Of a stretch of DNA of 64,000 nt, positions 36,494-48,857 are shown one piece after another. The notes beneath the pieces are model-generated. The model searched no databases. It was not told the DNA's origin and was given only the letters and a program-made list of their open reading frames with translations. How positions within the stretch are numbered: position 1 is the stretch's first letter; each line of letters opens with the position of its first letter. Source of the stretch: Brachynemurus nebulosus (taxonomy: Eukaryota > Arthropoda > Insecta > Neuroptera > Myrmeleontidae). The position numbers were made by a program, and so were the translations under genes. The DNA is taken from positions 33,380,108 through 33,444,107 of the forward strand of contig JAPWDM010000005.1 in assembly GCA_035578155.1 (NCBI GenBank). The letters run 5' to 3'.

Positions 36494-36944
36494 TAGTGAT
36501 GAGCAAATGCAAGACCATAACCAAGACTGTTAAGTCGTGGTCTTGGTCTTGTTCTTGCATTAAGAATCTTGGTCTTGGTCTTGATAGAGTAGTTTGAGTC
36601 TTGGTCTTGGTCTTGCAAAATGCAGTCTGTGTCTTGGTCTTTGTCTTGGTCTTGGTATTGCTGAAAAATCTTGCAATTTCGTGCTTTTTTTATTAGCAAA
36701 TTCTTTCCTTCTAAAATCAGAATTTTCACTCTTTACGGTTTCAATTAGGTGTACTTTCAAACTATTTAAATAGTTTAGCAAGAGTCTTGCGTTTTTCTTG
36801 GTCTTGCTCACTTGAGTCTTGGTATTGATCTTGTAGCCATACTTATAGTCTTGGTCTTGGTCTTGGTATACATAGTCTTGGTCTTGGAAAAAATGCAAGA
36901 CCAAGACAAGACTGCAAGACTAAGACTAATTTTGCTCATCACTA
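36494..36944. mobile_element. hAT-like MITE filled with a degenerate CTTGGT repeat
   Basis: Ends TAGTGATGAGCAAATGCAAG and inverse right TAGTGATGAGCAAAATTAG, flanked by exact 8 bp repeats GACATTAT (36486-36493, 36945-36952). Most of the interior is (TCTTGG)n-like with about 40 units in blocks, and inverted GACCAAGAC units lie at both edges. Long frames across it are only hexamer repeats read as Asp-Gln. A weaker CCAAGACC-rich stretch at about 37310-37465 may be an older relative. Confidence 0.85.
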
Positions 36945-36952
36945 GACATTAT

Positions 36953-38510
36953 TATTAAAATTTTTGGAAAATGTTTAGTATGATTTATTAACACTATAGG
37001 GTCCGCTTGTCAACAATTCTGTATAAAGCGTACACCAATAAGCTATACGAACATAACTGGTTCGCTCTCTAATAAGTCTCTACTGTAACCGATGACCGAT
37101 GCGATATGACAACAAACCTGTTGTAGCTAGACACCTCTGCGATAGCCTCACATATATGTGTAATCACTGATCGCGATTAGCCTCTACGATTGTTGTGGCT
37201 TTTACACAGATGCTGTGTAATCAGACCGTAAAGTGTTAATTAATAATTTAGTAGAAATTTGAAAATTTCTTAAAGATCTGCATTGCAACACTAATCAAAA
37301 GTAATCTTGGTTTTAAAGTATTTTTGAACAAGACCCAGATTAAAACCCGAGACCAGGACTGAACTTTACAAGACTATAAGATTTTGTGTGTACTAGAAGG
37401 ACCAAGACCAAAATTATTTACAAAAACCAAATGAAGACCAAGATTACTAGAGTTGTTGGTAATGTCAATACCAAATTAAGTCTCTACTAATTTAATAAGT
37501 TAGTAATAAAAATACAAAGGTACCTACTTAGACCTTAAGAAGTTTCAGACACCCTTCAAGGAATCCTTTTAGTTAATTTCGCCCCTGTTACGAATCTTCC
37601 ATCAGATATCACCACTATTTTTTTATGTAAATTTTTATTAACACGCATTGTTTAAAAAGTTTTAATATATCTAATCATTCAAGAAAATAAAATTTCAATG
37701 CATCTATCTAAGATAAAAATCATATTAATAATTTGAAAAATATAAATAATAAAACCTTTCTTCTATTGTCTTCTACTGAAAAATGAACTTCCATCATTTT
37801 GTATTTCATACAAAATTTCTCTTTTATTCATAAGTAGGTACAAATAATACAAAGTAATTGAATATTGTTTTAAAATTTCCCCTAGTCATTATAATTAATT
37901 ATGGTAACTAGTACTATGAAAAATTTAAACACTAAAAAATAAAAATATGATCTTCTAAATAGACAATGATTTATATGGATTAAAAAATCAGATAAATCCT
38001 TGATTGAATATACTTTTTAAAATTCCGACTGCCTATATTACGAGTACTTCTTACTTTTATACAGTTTAAAATTTATTTCAACTAATTTTTTAAATTTATT
38101 AATTTCTAATAAAAATGTATAAACGATACGAAACACTTAATTGTGTCAGTTTTATTTCAAATTAAACGCTACTTTTTTATTAATTTCACTTTTATAATTT
38201 TTTTTTTATCAATAATAATTCCCTCATAAGTCAATATAATTTTATTAATATTTTTGATTGAATTTTAATGATTTTTTAATTAAACTGCCGATTGAGATCA
38301 GTAAACCGACAGGTTATGAAAAGTAAACATAATTATCGTATTTACTTTTAATTCCACTGAAGACAATTTACAATTACGCTCACTTACATTATACTTTCAA
38401 TGGAAGTTAGCTTAAGGGGGTTTATACGCTCATTTTCTTCAGAAACTTTTCAAGAATATTTCCATAAAATTTCATAAGAATTGAATTATTATTTAGAAAG
38501 TAACGTACAT
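36953..38510. other. AT-rich intergenic DNA
   Basis: No gene. It includes the CCAAGACC-containing remnant near 37310-37465; otherwise low-complexity. Confidence 0.4.
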
Positions 38511-38513
38511 TTA

Positions 38514-38980
38514 GGCCCGATCCACACCGTAGTGCCGATATCGGTACGTTCCCGCTTCGATCTCGCTCCGATATAATCTTGTTGTGCTCACATTACAGTG
38601 CTAAATGCTGATACCATGCTGGTACCTATTCGTTCTCCATTCACATTATAATGCCGCTCGCGGTACGCTCCCAGTTTGGTCTCAGTTCGTTACAAATATA
38701 TTTTTACAACAACTGAATGCAAGCGGAGCGGAGTGGAATCAAAAAAGTGTTCACACTATCGATATAGGTCTGATATCGCGCCGATACCGCTCCGATAAAA
38801 TATTATCTGAGTGGTATTGGTACAGGAGCGATATTGGAGCGAGAGCGTACCGCGAATGATACCGGAGCAGTATCGGAGCGATGATGTGAACACATCATTG
38901 TTTCTTATGTAAGAATATTTTATCGCATCGGGAGCGTAGCGATATCGTACCGAGAGCGGAGCGATAGTGTGGATCGGGCC
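38514..38980. mobile_element. PIF/Harbinger-like MITE
   Basis: Ends GGCCCGATCCACACCGTAG and inverse right GGCCCGATCCACACTATCG, flanked by TTA (38511-38513, 38981-38983), the 3 bp target of PIF/Harbinger. The interior is built of palindromic CGCTCCGATATCGGTAC-like units and is far richer in GC than its flanks. 467 bp, noncoding. Confidence 0.8.
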
Positions 38981-38983
38981 TTA

Positions 38984-40858
38984 AGGAAAGTGTTCTCAAT
39001 AAGTACAATCTTTCGCTTCTTGCCACATTATGTAGCTGTCGCTGTTGAATAGAACTATATATTGTGTATCTTTATGAAGTTCTGTTATTTTTTCCTAACG
39101 CAAGTGCATATAACCCCTTAACAGACGATTCAAAATTGTTTCTAAGAATATCAAATTGAATTTTGAACTTGAATTATTTGCAACAAAACAAAAGCCAAAA
39201 GGAGGATCAATAAATTTAAAATGTTAATTATAAGTTGGGCAAAATAATTTTTTTCATAGAGTTCATAGAACTCTTTTTTGGACACGAATATTTCAGCGTA
39301 AAATCCCTTGTGACTATGTCGTTTGAAACCTGTTATTAGAACGCTGATATTTTACTGAGGAACAAATTAATCATTTTTTTAATATCCGCTGTCAAACAAT
39401 TTTTTTAATTTACAAAAATATTAGACAAAATAGTTTTGGTGTTTTTTGAATTTGTAGTAAATAGATACATGATTGCCAAATAAACGTACAAAATTAACAC
39501 ATAAAATCCTCAAGGATTCTTATAAATGTTTGGTTCTGTGAAAATTCAATATATATTTTTAAGATCATTAAATGTGATACAATACACTAATTAACGTTTT
39601 GATATTTCTATTTAGTAGTTCGTTAAATTATTGTATTGAAATGAAATAAAAAAAATTACCTTTAATTTGGGTTAATGTATCTTTATCATAAATCATCAAG
39701 TCAGATCTCGCAAGTCATTTGGTTAGTACTACACGAGATTTTATACACTGTAATGATCTTCGAATTAGCACACAATCTACATTAGATTTCATAATAAGTA
39801 TGTATCATTTAAAAAATGTGTTTTTTTTTTTTCATTTTTCAAATCATTAAAATTTAAAATTTAGTTAAAATATGAATTATTACAATTGTCATTCATTTCT
39901 TCGAATAATTAATTTATTATAATGAGGTGTAGATTTTTTTTGTAATTTAATTTTATTCTTAACAAATATATTTTAAAATTTAGAAATTATATGTGGTTTT
40001 TATGATGGCTTACTGAATTCCATATTTACAAATTTAATATTTTTTAGCATTTGCGGATACCAACAGGCTTATGTAATTGTGTTTAATATGAATTGATTAA
40101 ATATCTTTGAATAATTTTACTTTAAAAGATAACTTCCACACAAATATTTTCATACTTTATTTTATACAAATCTTATGATATTGAAACTAGATATATAATC
40201 TGAAACAATTTTCTTAAAAAAATTGTGAAAAAAATTGCAGAAGAACCTTGACAAGCACCAATCCATAAGTACCAGTGTCTACATATGCTTGGCTACCTCC
40301 GTTGGTAACAAGATCTCTATATTAATTACATTCTTAAAATTTTTAGTTTGAGAAACTTTCACCCAAAATCTAATCCGCGGGCCACAGTGGATCTAATCCC
40401 ACCTGGCGTTTGCACACAATATTCAATTTTAAGTTAAATTCAATTTAATGCAACATTAACATTGGGCTAATTTACTACTCTGCTCTCCAAAAGTCTACAC
40501 TCAATCACAATGTTTCCAAAAAATTGAAAAAATGACAGAAAAATTGATTTTTCCAGTAAATTTTTTGCGTTACTTTATTCCGTAATCGTTTATCACTGCA
40601 AATCAAGGAGATGGTGATGGCGGTGATTGAGGTCATGACCCCCCCCCCCCGACAAGATAAAAATTTCAGTTTTATTTTGGTTACATAATTCCATCAAAAA
40701 ATTCAATATAATTTCGTTTAAAAAATTTTTTTAAATTTGCAATTTAACGAAAACATTCTGAAGTTTCAAATTTTTGAAAAAATTTGACCCCCTTCTAATT
40801 TGAGTTCCTGACTCTAAATTGACTGAACAATAACAAATATGCACAGTAATGTCAAAAT
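38984..40858. other. AT-rich intergenic DNA
   Basis: No gene. A poly-C run of ten lies near 40640. Confidence 0.4.
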
Positions 40859-41272
40859 TAAAGCGACCCTTACACGTTTAATATACAATATTATGGACCG
40901 TCTGTAGGTTATATTGAAGAACTGCACAATATATTGTGCTGATCAAAAACAGTTTGAAGTATATTGTGCAGTAAGTGAATGAATTTTGTAACGTTTGTAG
41001 GCTCTGTAGATATTATTGCACAATACTGCTTTATTTTCTTAAGTTTCGATTTTCTTGTTATTTTATAATGTCACATTTGATGGTTGTTAGGTATTTGAAC
41101 CAGTTTGAATTATTTATTTGCAAGAATAATTATATTTATTACTTCGTAACATCTTTATTAATTAGTATTTAGAACTAAACAACAATTTAATTAATGTACA
41201 ATTCCTACACAAAGTTTATTGCACAAAAGTTCAATAAATTGCACAATATTATTGAACGTATAGGGGCCCCTT
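40859..41272. mobile_element. Inverted-repeat element with GACCCTTACACG ends
   Basis: Left AAGCGACCCTTACACGTTTA and inverse right AAAGGGGCCCCTATACGTTC, continuing AATAATATTGTGCAATTTA inverted against the left TATTGTGC blocks. GCACAATA and TATTGTGC recur several times inside. The target site is TTA/TAA-like but not cleanly duplicated, so boundaries are approximate. Confidence 0.55.
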
Positions 41273-42237
41273 TAGAAGCTTCAATTAACATTTGATCAGA
41301 TTTGTGTCCCTAATATGGATTCTTCTAATTATTTTTTGCATTTAATTTTATTGATTAAATTAATAAGTGTAGAAGAAACTAATCAATAAAACACAAATTT
41401 TTAATTGAAATTAAAATTAACATTAAAATCTTTCTGTTTCAAAAATAATTAATAATTTTATTTCATACAAATCTATTGAAGACTACTGATGAATTTTATT
41501 GTACAATTTTCACAGATGAACAGATGTATAATTTATCTTTATACTGATTTTCTGAACGCCTCCGTGCCAGAAAAAGAATACACATACATATATAAACGTT
41601 TAAATTGAGTTTCTATTTATAAATGATTTGAATCATTACATCATTGATATAAAAAAAAAAAAAATCCTTACATCATTCAATCAGTAACGTTATACGTCAC
41701 GTAATTTGTTAATCAACTAAACAATAATTCCATATAAAATGGATAACAGCATGAAAAAGAAAATTGCAGTTTAGAAAGAGTATGAGATTGAAATTTTTCT
41801 ACGCAAATACTTTCTTTTCGTCATTACCCAGTTGACTGATTGATTTACTTTCACTAATTAAAAATATTTTAAATTTATTTATATTAAAACTAATGCACAC
41901 ATAATTTAGTTTTTGTAAAAATATTTGTGTGAAATACTTCCCAAATAGGATCAGTCAGTGCTACAATAAAATTGTACAGATTTTAGAATAAAAAAATTCC
42001 GTTGAAATTTACTAATATTAATTATGAAATTTATCGTAGAGAAAAATGCATTACAATTTTGTAATGTATGGCAAAATTACACGTGGTCTTGTTAAAAAAA
42101 AAATAATTCTTGGAATAAATGAATTATTACAATTACAAATTTGGCAACGTCTGGCAAATAAAGATGACAGACGATTTGAAAATATAAAAAATGTCCAAAA
42201 ATTACAAATTTTTTATATTTTACCCTATGTGTTTAGG
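41273..42237. other. AT-rich intergenic DNA
   Basis: No gene recognised. The open frame 42046-42285 runs across the end of the next element and is probably chance. Confidence 0.35.
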
Positions 42238-42940
42238 GTAAAAGCCCCTATACCGGAACGCGATCCAATACTGGGACAGTTTTGACATTTATATATTAAT
42301 GAAGTTATTTCTGAAAGAAACCTCTGATAACAAAAATTATTATTAATAGAATGATTATTTTTCAATTTAAATTCACCTCGCATTTAATGTTTCCTTACTT
42401 AATTAAAGAAATACTTAAACAATGTTTGTTGAATACAGTATTTTCATCCTTTATTTACGTCTGATACTTATACCATTGTATGTTTCCTACATTGACGTCT
42501 AGATGTCACTCTTTGTGTCATATTACTCATATTACACATCTGTTTGTATATCGGTTCCCAACGCCTAGTGTCATTAATATTTCTTTGTTTGGATATAGAT
42601 GTCAACATTTTGTAAAAGAAAAACATTAATAAATAAAAATTTTTGGGTTGTATTTTTTTAAAAACATATTCATTGGATTAAGAAAACTTTGTGTCATGCT
42701 TATTAAGGAAAAAAGAGGGTGTTTAATTTATTTGTCAATTGAGTCGATGAGTTTCAAAACCATCTAATTAACACAACTAAAAATGTTCAGGAAACACAAA
42801 AAACTGTTTTCTCACTTATAATAATGATTTTGATGTGATTTTTACCATTAAATTTTTAGGAAAAATTATACAGTTCTTATAAAGAAATAATAACAACGAT
42901 ACTACTCTTCAATAATTAGTAAATAACAATTAAAAATTAT

Positions 42941-43086
42941 AATTAATTGCTTTTGCAGCAGTTTGCTTTAATTAGATGGTTTTGAAACGGTTGATTTTGT
43001 AATTAGCTACTTTTGCAGCAGTAACACTAACAATTAGACACTTTTGTAGCAGTAACACTAACAATTAGACACTTTTGCAACAGTTT
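42941..43086. repeat. Subterminal ~30 bp tandem motif
   Basis: Five units beginning AATTA at about 42941, 42970, 43000, 43032 and 43062. The best two repeat ACAATTAGACACTTTTG.A.CAGT. Related single units lie near the other end at 45793, 45872 and 46011. Such motifs could be transposase-binding sites. Confidence 0.65.
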
Positions 43087-44500
43087 ATTATTCTTTCAAT
43101 AGCTTTAAATAAAACAACATTCGTACAAATCTATCCGTTTACATCGTACAACGTCGTTTTTATTATAATTTATGAAAACTAAGTTATTTACTTATAATTT
43201 AGTAGAATATTCTTCCATAAAACAAGTCTCTTTACTGTAATTTAACAGTAATGCTCAAATCAGAACCACGATGTTTCACACAATTTTATACTGCACACAT
43301 CCACAGCCTGTTATATTTTACAATTCCATAAGTTTCTTTGTATTTTTTTAGGGCCCGAAGGGACCCTATTAATTTACTTGTGTGACCAAAGGAATATTAT
43401 TAGCATTATTATTATTAATGTGTCGAAAACTTCATTGACATTTCTATGAAAATATATTCTCACTTTTGTGGGGCTATTTTTAAAACAGAAAAAAAAACTA
43501 TTAATGAAATTTTTAACCAAAACAGATAGTTTGACATTCAAATAGTCGTACTATTATTAAATTTAAGGTTAACTTAACAACCAGAGGCAAGAAAACAAAC
43601 AAATAACATTAAAAAATTTCCCACGTCCCTGTGTACAAATATATGTATTATACTGATGTTGAAAGCGTAGTTTACACGATACAATAATTTTTTCTTACTG
43701 TCCCATAATTCCAAAATATCTTTAAATTTGATACTGAACAATATTAATTTCCTATAATAGCTTTGAGGACATTTAATAGCAAATTAAATATATTTTTTTA
43801 TCCATTTTGCATGTTCAAAAGCTAATTTATTGGAATTTATAACTTAGTAAGTTGTAATTGACTATTAAGTGATGTATCAAGTTTGCACATGGTCACATGT
43901 AAACTCAACCATAGACAAATACACTAAAGATCACTATCTCTGTACTCTGTAGCTGAAAGACTATTTAGATGCCATCTCTCGGTTTGAGAGAAAACAAAAT
44001 TTTAGAAGCGCGCGTTTGAAATGCCACTACACTCAAATTTCATTTTACATTTTTACTCTTATACGCATATTTCTGATTGATATTTGATTTAATTACATTG
44101 AAAAAAATTATTTTTAGAAAAGTACTCCAAATGAAGTATCTGAAAATACAATTTAAATAAAAAAAATCAACATATTCAATTAAATCAAGTATCAATCAGA
44201 AAAATAAAATTAAAACACATTTAATATAACTATTTTTATTATTTTTTATTTAACAGTAAGCTGATTTACAGTTGATAAAATAGTAATAAAAATCAGAAAG
44301 GTTTCTATAGCTCCAAATAAGACGCAAAATATATGGCTGAACCACAGACCAGTGAACATATTATATGAGGTCCTCAGTGGAAAAGCGGTACAAGTGAATA
44401 AACTTAAATATTGAGAAATTTAATTGTAAAGTTTAAATGTGATAGTAAAATCTGTTGGTGAACAATAATTTATTTTTCAAAAAATTTCGGTCGTATATAT

Positions 44501-45016
44501 TATAGTCTGGGGGCCAGGGGGTGTCTTCATCATTGATTACCACTCCTCTGTAACTTCGTGTACGGCTTCATTTTGACGAGTCTTCCAAGTCTTTTATCTA
44601 CGAAAATTCTTATAAGTGCGACGTTTACTAAATACGCAGTTGCGAAAGGCGTTAATTCGACGATGTTATAAACAGTTATTGCCAACGTTTTACTTTTAAA
44701 TTTACGTCAAAGATAATGAAATAACCTACGCGAAAATATATTTGTCCGACAAAAATGGTGCGTCGTTCGCCGTGTCCGCCGTCTGTAACTTGGCTTGTTA
44801 TTTCATTGCCTTTTACGTAAATTTAAAAGTAAAACGTTGGTAATAACTGTTTATAACATCGTCGAATTAACGCCTTTCATAACTGCGTATTTAGTAAACG
44901 CCGCACTTATAAGAATTTTCGTAGATAAAAGACTTGGAAGACTCGTCAAAACGAAGCCGCACACGAAGTTAAGGAGGAGTGGTAATCAATGATGAAAACA
45001 GCTCCCGGACCATTAT
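44501..45016. mobile_element. Palindromic foldback element, ~210 bp arms
   Basis: Left arm about 44502-44716 and right arm about 44807-45014 are roughly 95 percent identical in inverse, including ATCATTGATTACCACTCCTC, CGAGTCTTCCAAGTCTTTTA and GTTATAAACAGTTATT. The loop (about 90 bp) is GC-richer. Long frames in the arms mirror each other and are not genes. Outer ends TAGTCTGGGGG / TGGTCCGGGAG have drifted. Confidence 0.8.
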
Positions 45017-45596
45017 ACAGATTTCCGTATCAATATGATTTTTTGAAAATATCAAGCCATATGAATTTTCTAAGCATTTTTTCTGACTTGTACCATTTTG
45101 ACACTCAAGACGTTCAGGCAAAAAATGGTTCAACTGCATTTTAAATTAATGTTTAACGTCTTATACATTCAATTTTGATATATAAAACGTTAACTCATTT
45201 TAATTTATAAATAAAAACGCTTTTTAACTATTGGAACAGAAAAATTTTTTTAAAAATTAGAATTAAATAAAACTATTAAAATAATATTTTTCATATTAAC
45301 TATGTTTTTAAATATTAACTAAATATGTAATGATAATGCATAGAATTATTTAACATTTGACACAAATTTTAAATGCAGTCAAGTACCGTATTAACACAAC
45401 ACTTTGTTTTTAGAGAGCTTTCTAGTGATGTATATAAATCCTGGATTGGACCGACTAGAGGGACTGTTCAGGTAAAATTGGGGGTAAATTTTGAAATAGG
45501 ATTAAACTATTCAATATAGGACAAAAAGTTAAACGACAATATTGTAGTCCAACTGACGCTTTACAAAAAAGTTCCATATATATAACTGAGGGCCCT

Positions 45597-45639
45597 AACT
45601 TAATGCGTGTCAACCACGCACTTGACGAATTTTATTTTA
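45597..45639 (+). repeat. Dispersed motif TTAATGCGTGTC, copy 2
   Basis: ACTTAATGCGTGTCAACCAC, then GCACTTGACGAATTTTATTT. It lies inside the 3.9 kb element and matches the motif at 35791 and, in inverse, at 53486-53531. Confidence 0.5.
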
Positions 45640-46101
45640 GTTATTTCAATAGTAAATATTTTCTTAGAGAGAATAATAAAATTATCACATACAATTATTT
45701 GATCCTCTGCAGGCTCTGCAGTGCCACATATTGACCACCTAACTAGCTACTTTTATTCCAGGTTTTTCTAATGACGCCATTTTTATATAAGTAATTAGAT
45801 AGTTTTGCAACCGGTTTGTGTTGCTTGCAAACTCCATGTTTTTTCAATTGGAAAATATTGCAATTAGCTACTTTTGAAACAGTTTCGTATTTTTGTCATT
45901 AAAATTAAAGGGGAAAAAGCTGACTTTGCACCGTCTAGTTGCTATTTTTTTAGTGCAGTTTATCCTTCTGAATAATAAACCGTATCTAACTCAAGTTTGA
46001 AAAAATAGTCAATTAGATGGTTTTGAAACTCAGCGACTCAATTTTTATAAGCCAGTTTAATTACATAGCTAAAAACAGTGTTCCGGTATAGGAGCTTTTA
46101 C

Positions 46102-48151
46102 GTTATATAATATTGAATATTGGTGCCTTTTTTAAGTGCTCCTATATAACAGCAATTATTTAAGTGAAGTATTTTATTTAAATAAATTATTACATACAAA
46201 TTAAAAATTAGTTTTTCATCACACGTATTTAAGTACCAACCTACTTTTAAAAAATATATAATAAATATATATTTTACCACCAAAAGATTGCTTTTATACG
46301 ATCGAAGGCAATCGAGTGACTTCTTAATTTATTTTCAAAACATGCAATCTGCCAGATTACTAGTTTAATTACTATGTACTACTTGTTAACTATCAAAGAT
46401 GTTAAAAGTGAAATTATATCATTACGAAATAACATTCCTAAATAAGTATACGCATTTTGATTAATATCATTTTTTTTTTTAATTACAAACGTATTAATAA
46501 ATGTAAGAGATACAACAACATAGTTAGGTTGAAGACATCTTCAATTCAAAATGTTGTTTATATATATAAACCTAAATTACAACTTGATTTAACCAAATAT
46601 ATTTTTTAGCTTCTTTGTAATTTTTAATTAGAGTTTTAATTAATTAACTAAATATATATTCGTTATTCGTCTGCATAAGTAGACAAATAAAAACCTTTCC
46701 TTTATTTGTAAAATTAGAAAAATAATATTTATTATATTTTCAAATATTTATTTGTATCCAGGAGACATCAATTAGAAACCGCTAAATTTATGTAGGGAAA
46801 GGTAGTGCAAAGCGGGTAAGCTAAGACTGAAGGCCGACAAAAGTAGCTTGTGACCTTGATAAGCAGTTTGTTTTTATATTATCAGATGAAGTATTTTTTA
46901 AATCAATTGCATTTTCTTCGTCTTTTAAAAACCTCTACAAATAATTTAGGAGTTACGGGATTATTTATTTTTGTTGTCTACTTTTCTGTTAGTTCGAACG
47001 ATTAGATTTTTTTAATCAGAGATTGCCAAAAAAAGTTGTCAAAAATGAAAAAATTTAAAAGAAAAAAAAAAACTTAAAAAGGATTATTGTTTATTAATTA
47101 TCCAGTAAAAAGATAATCTAATCCTTTACTAAGGATTTATAAATTAAATGCTAACAAAACCTGTTTATTTCAAAACATAAAAAATATTTTTTCTTAGGTT
47201 TGATTTGATAAATTTAGAAGCGATGAGAAAAAATTATTTGATCAATTCTCATACAAGTAGTTAAAATTAATTATTTTTAAATATACAATAATTTACACTC
47301 ATAAACTACAATAATATTTTTAATTAAGTACATTTATTTAGTATTTTTTACAACAATAATTTTAAAAATGGGGGAAAATAAGATCAGTAAAACACATTTA
47401 TTTATGTTTATTATAAAAACTGACTATTTGGGATTGGTTATAATATTTATAAAAACATTAACATTACATTTAAAAAATATGATGTTAACAAATAACAGAA
47501 AATAAATGTTTAGATTCACAAAAACGAATTATTTTAATCCACCTTCCCCTATAACAATAGTTTTTAATTAATAATATAATTGTTAAGTGATGATACTATT
47601 TTATTATTTTTAAATAATATAACAATGAATTATATTTAAACAATAGAATAATTTCAAAAATTTAATTATTTTTTAAATGATTTTTTTTTCAATATATTTA
47701 TTGACAATTATTATTATTATTATTGCTTTAATAAATCTCAAACACAATAGCAAAAGTAAATAATTTTGTAAACAAAATTGACCATAAACTACTTTTCAAA
47801 ATTAGATCGCGGTGACCAAAATGCACTGAACAGTGAAGATGTCCATTTAAAAAAAAATCAGTCAAACAATACGAGAGATGTTTTGATTAAATCAGTACTC
47901 GAAGTACTTTACAGTGGCTTTGTTTCAATTGTCTCTTACAACAACATTTCAGTTTTTTCAATATGTTTTTTTTCCTTTTCTTGAAATCTTTAATCCGGTT
48001 AAATGGTTACGAAATCGTTTAATAGTTTTCTGACCGGATGCCTCACTTCTTTCGGCTTTAATTATTTTCTTTGAAATAGTAAGAAAAATTGTATCCTTTC
48101 TTTAACGTGTTTCCCAACTCTTCCACCATAATTTTTTCAAAAGCTGAAATA
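46102..48151. other. AT-rich intergenic DNA
   Basis: No gene or clear element end. Very low GC from 46440 to 47780. Confidence 0.4.
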
Positions 48152-48155
48152 TTAA

Positions 48156-48313
48156 CTGGTTCACGGTCATTGACGCTTTAAGACGTCAAGTGAAACCTGA
48201 CTTACAAAGGTACCACGCTTTACGACATCAACAATTCCATATAAAGTGTATTAACTGTCAAAACAGTGTACCAGTTGGACGTTTTTTCATTAACGGTTAT
48301 GGCCAGGAACGTG
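48156..48313. mobile_element. piggyBac-like MITE
   Basis: TTAA on both sides (48152-48155, 48314-48317). Ends CTGGTTCACGGTCATTGACG and inverse right CACGTTCCTGGCCATAACCG share the GGTTCACGGTCATTGACG pattern of piggyBac-type MITEs. The interior has GACGCTTTAAGACGTC and CGCTTTACGACATC. 158 bp, noncoding. Confidence 0.65.
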
Positions 48314-48574
48314 TTAAAATCAAAAGACTACAACTGAACAAATTCAATGAATTGTGTGTCTAACTCGCGCACTCAGGGTTCCGTATAATACTGATAATAA
48401 AGAAAAATAAAAATAAAATTGATGAATTCAATAAAATATTGATAATAAACATTTCGAACTACAAAATAAGATCGCACTGTCTGTCTGTAGCATCCGCTAC
48501 TCAACAAATAATACAAATCGCGCGTCATAACTAACGTACTTACCTATGATGTCGGTGCGTTTATAGTTCGTCGC

Positions 48575-48857
48575 TGTTACTGTTCCCATGATCAGTAGAC
48601 ACAACACCCGTACAAGACTACACACATATTATAGACATAACATCCTGTTACTCACTTAACTACGCCATATGTTCATTACCACATGCACACATGCACCCGT
48701 ATTAACCCTTAACAATCCTACAAATCCTATATATACGCATACACAAGTCCAACATCAGCCATCAAAAATAGTGTACTTGTTTTATCTGTTTGGTTTAAAA
48801 TAAAAGTATATTAAAAATATACGAGTAGTGTTTTAATTATCATCATCATCGGCAACA
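48575..48857 (+). mobile_element. Probable solo LTR
   Basis: Begins TGTTACTGTTCCCATG and ends CGGCAACA, giving the TGTT...AACA ends of retroviral-type LTRs. In order it shows a TATA box (CTATATATACGC at about 48729), a likely transcription start some 25-30 bases later, and AATAAA at about 48799. Composition is GC-richer than the flanks. No second LTR, primer-binding site or gag-pol is nearby, and flanking 4-5 bp do not match, so this call rests on architecture only. Confidence 0.5.

Larger units (their letters stand above)
42238..46101. mobile_element. 3.9 kb element with GTAAAAGCYCCTATACCGG inverted ends
   Basis: Left GTAAAAGCCCCTATACCGGA and inverse right GTAAAAGCTCCTATACCGGA (22 bp with one mismatch). 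A second inverted pair of 31 bp, with one mismatch, lies inside at 42739-42769 and 46011-46041 (outer part TTGAGTCGATGAGTTTC on the left). Variants of AATTAGCTACTTTTGCAGCA occur in direct orientation near both ends. No transposase frame is recognisable. A palindromic element is nested at 44501-45016. Target duplication unclear; superfamily unknown. Confidence 0.65.

Noticed and set aside
36493..36904. Minus-strand frames rich in Asp-Gln repeats
   Set aside because: They are the CTTGGT hexamer repeat of a MITE read in frame; no stable protein expected.
42046..42285. 79-codon open frame
   Set aside because: It runs across the inverted end of the 3.9 kb element, and its last residues are the transposon terminus read as protein.
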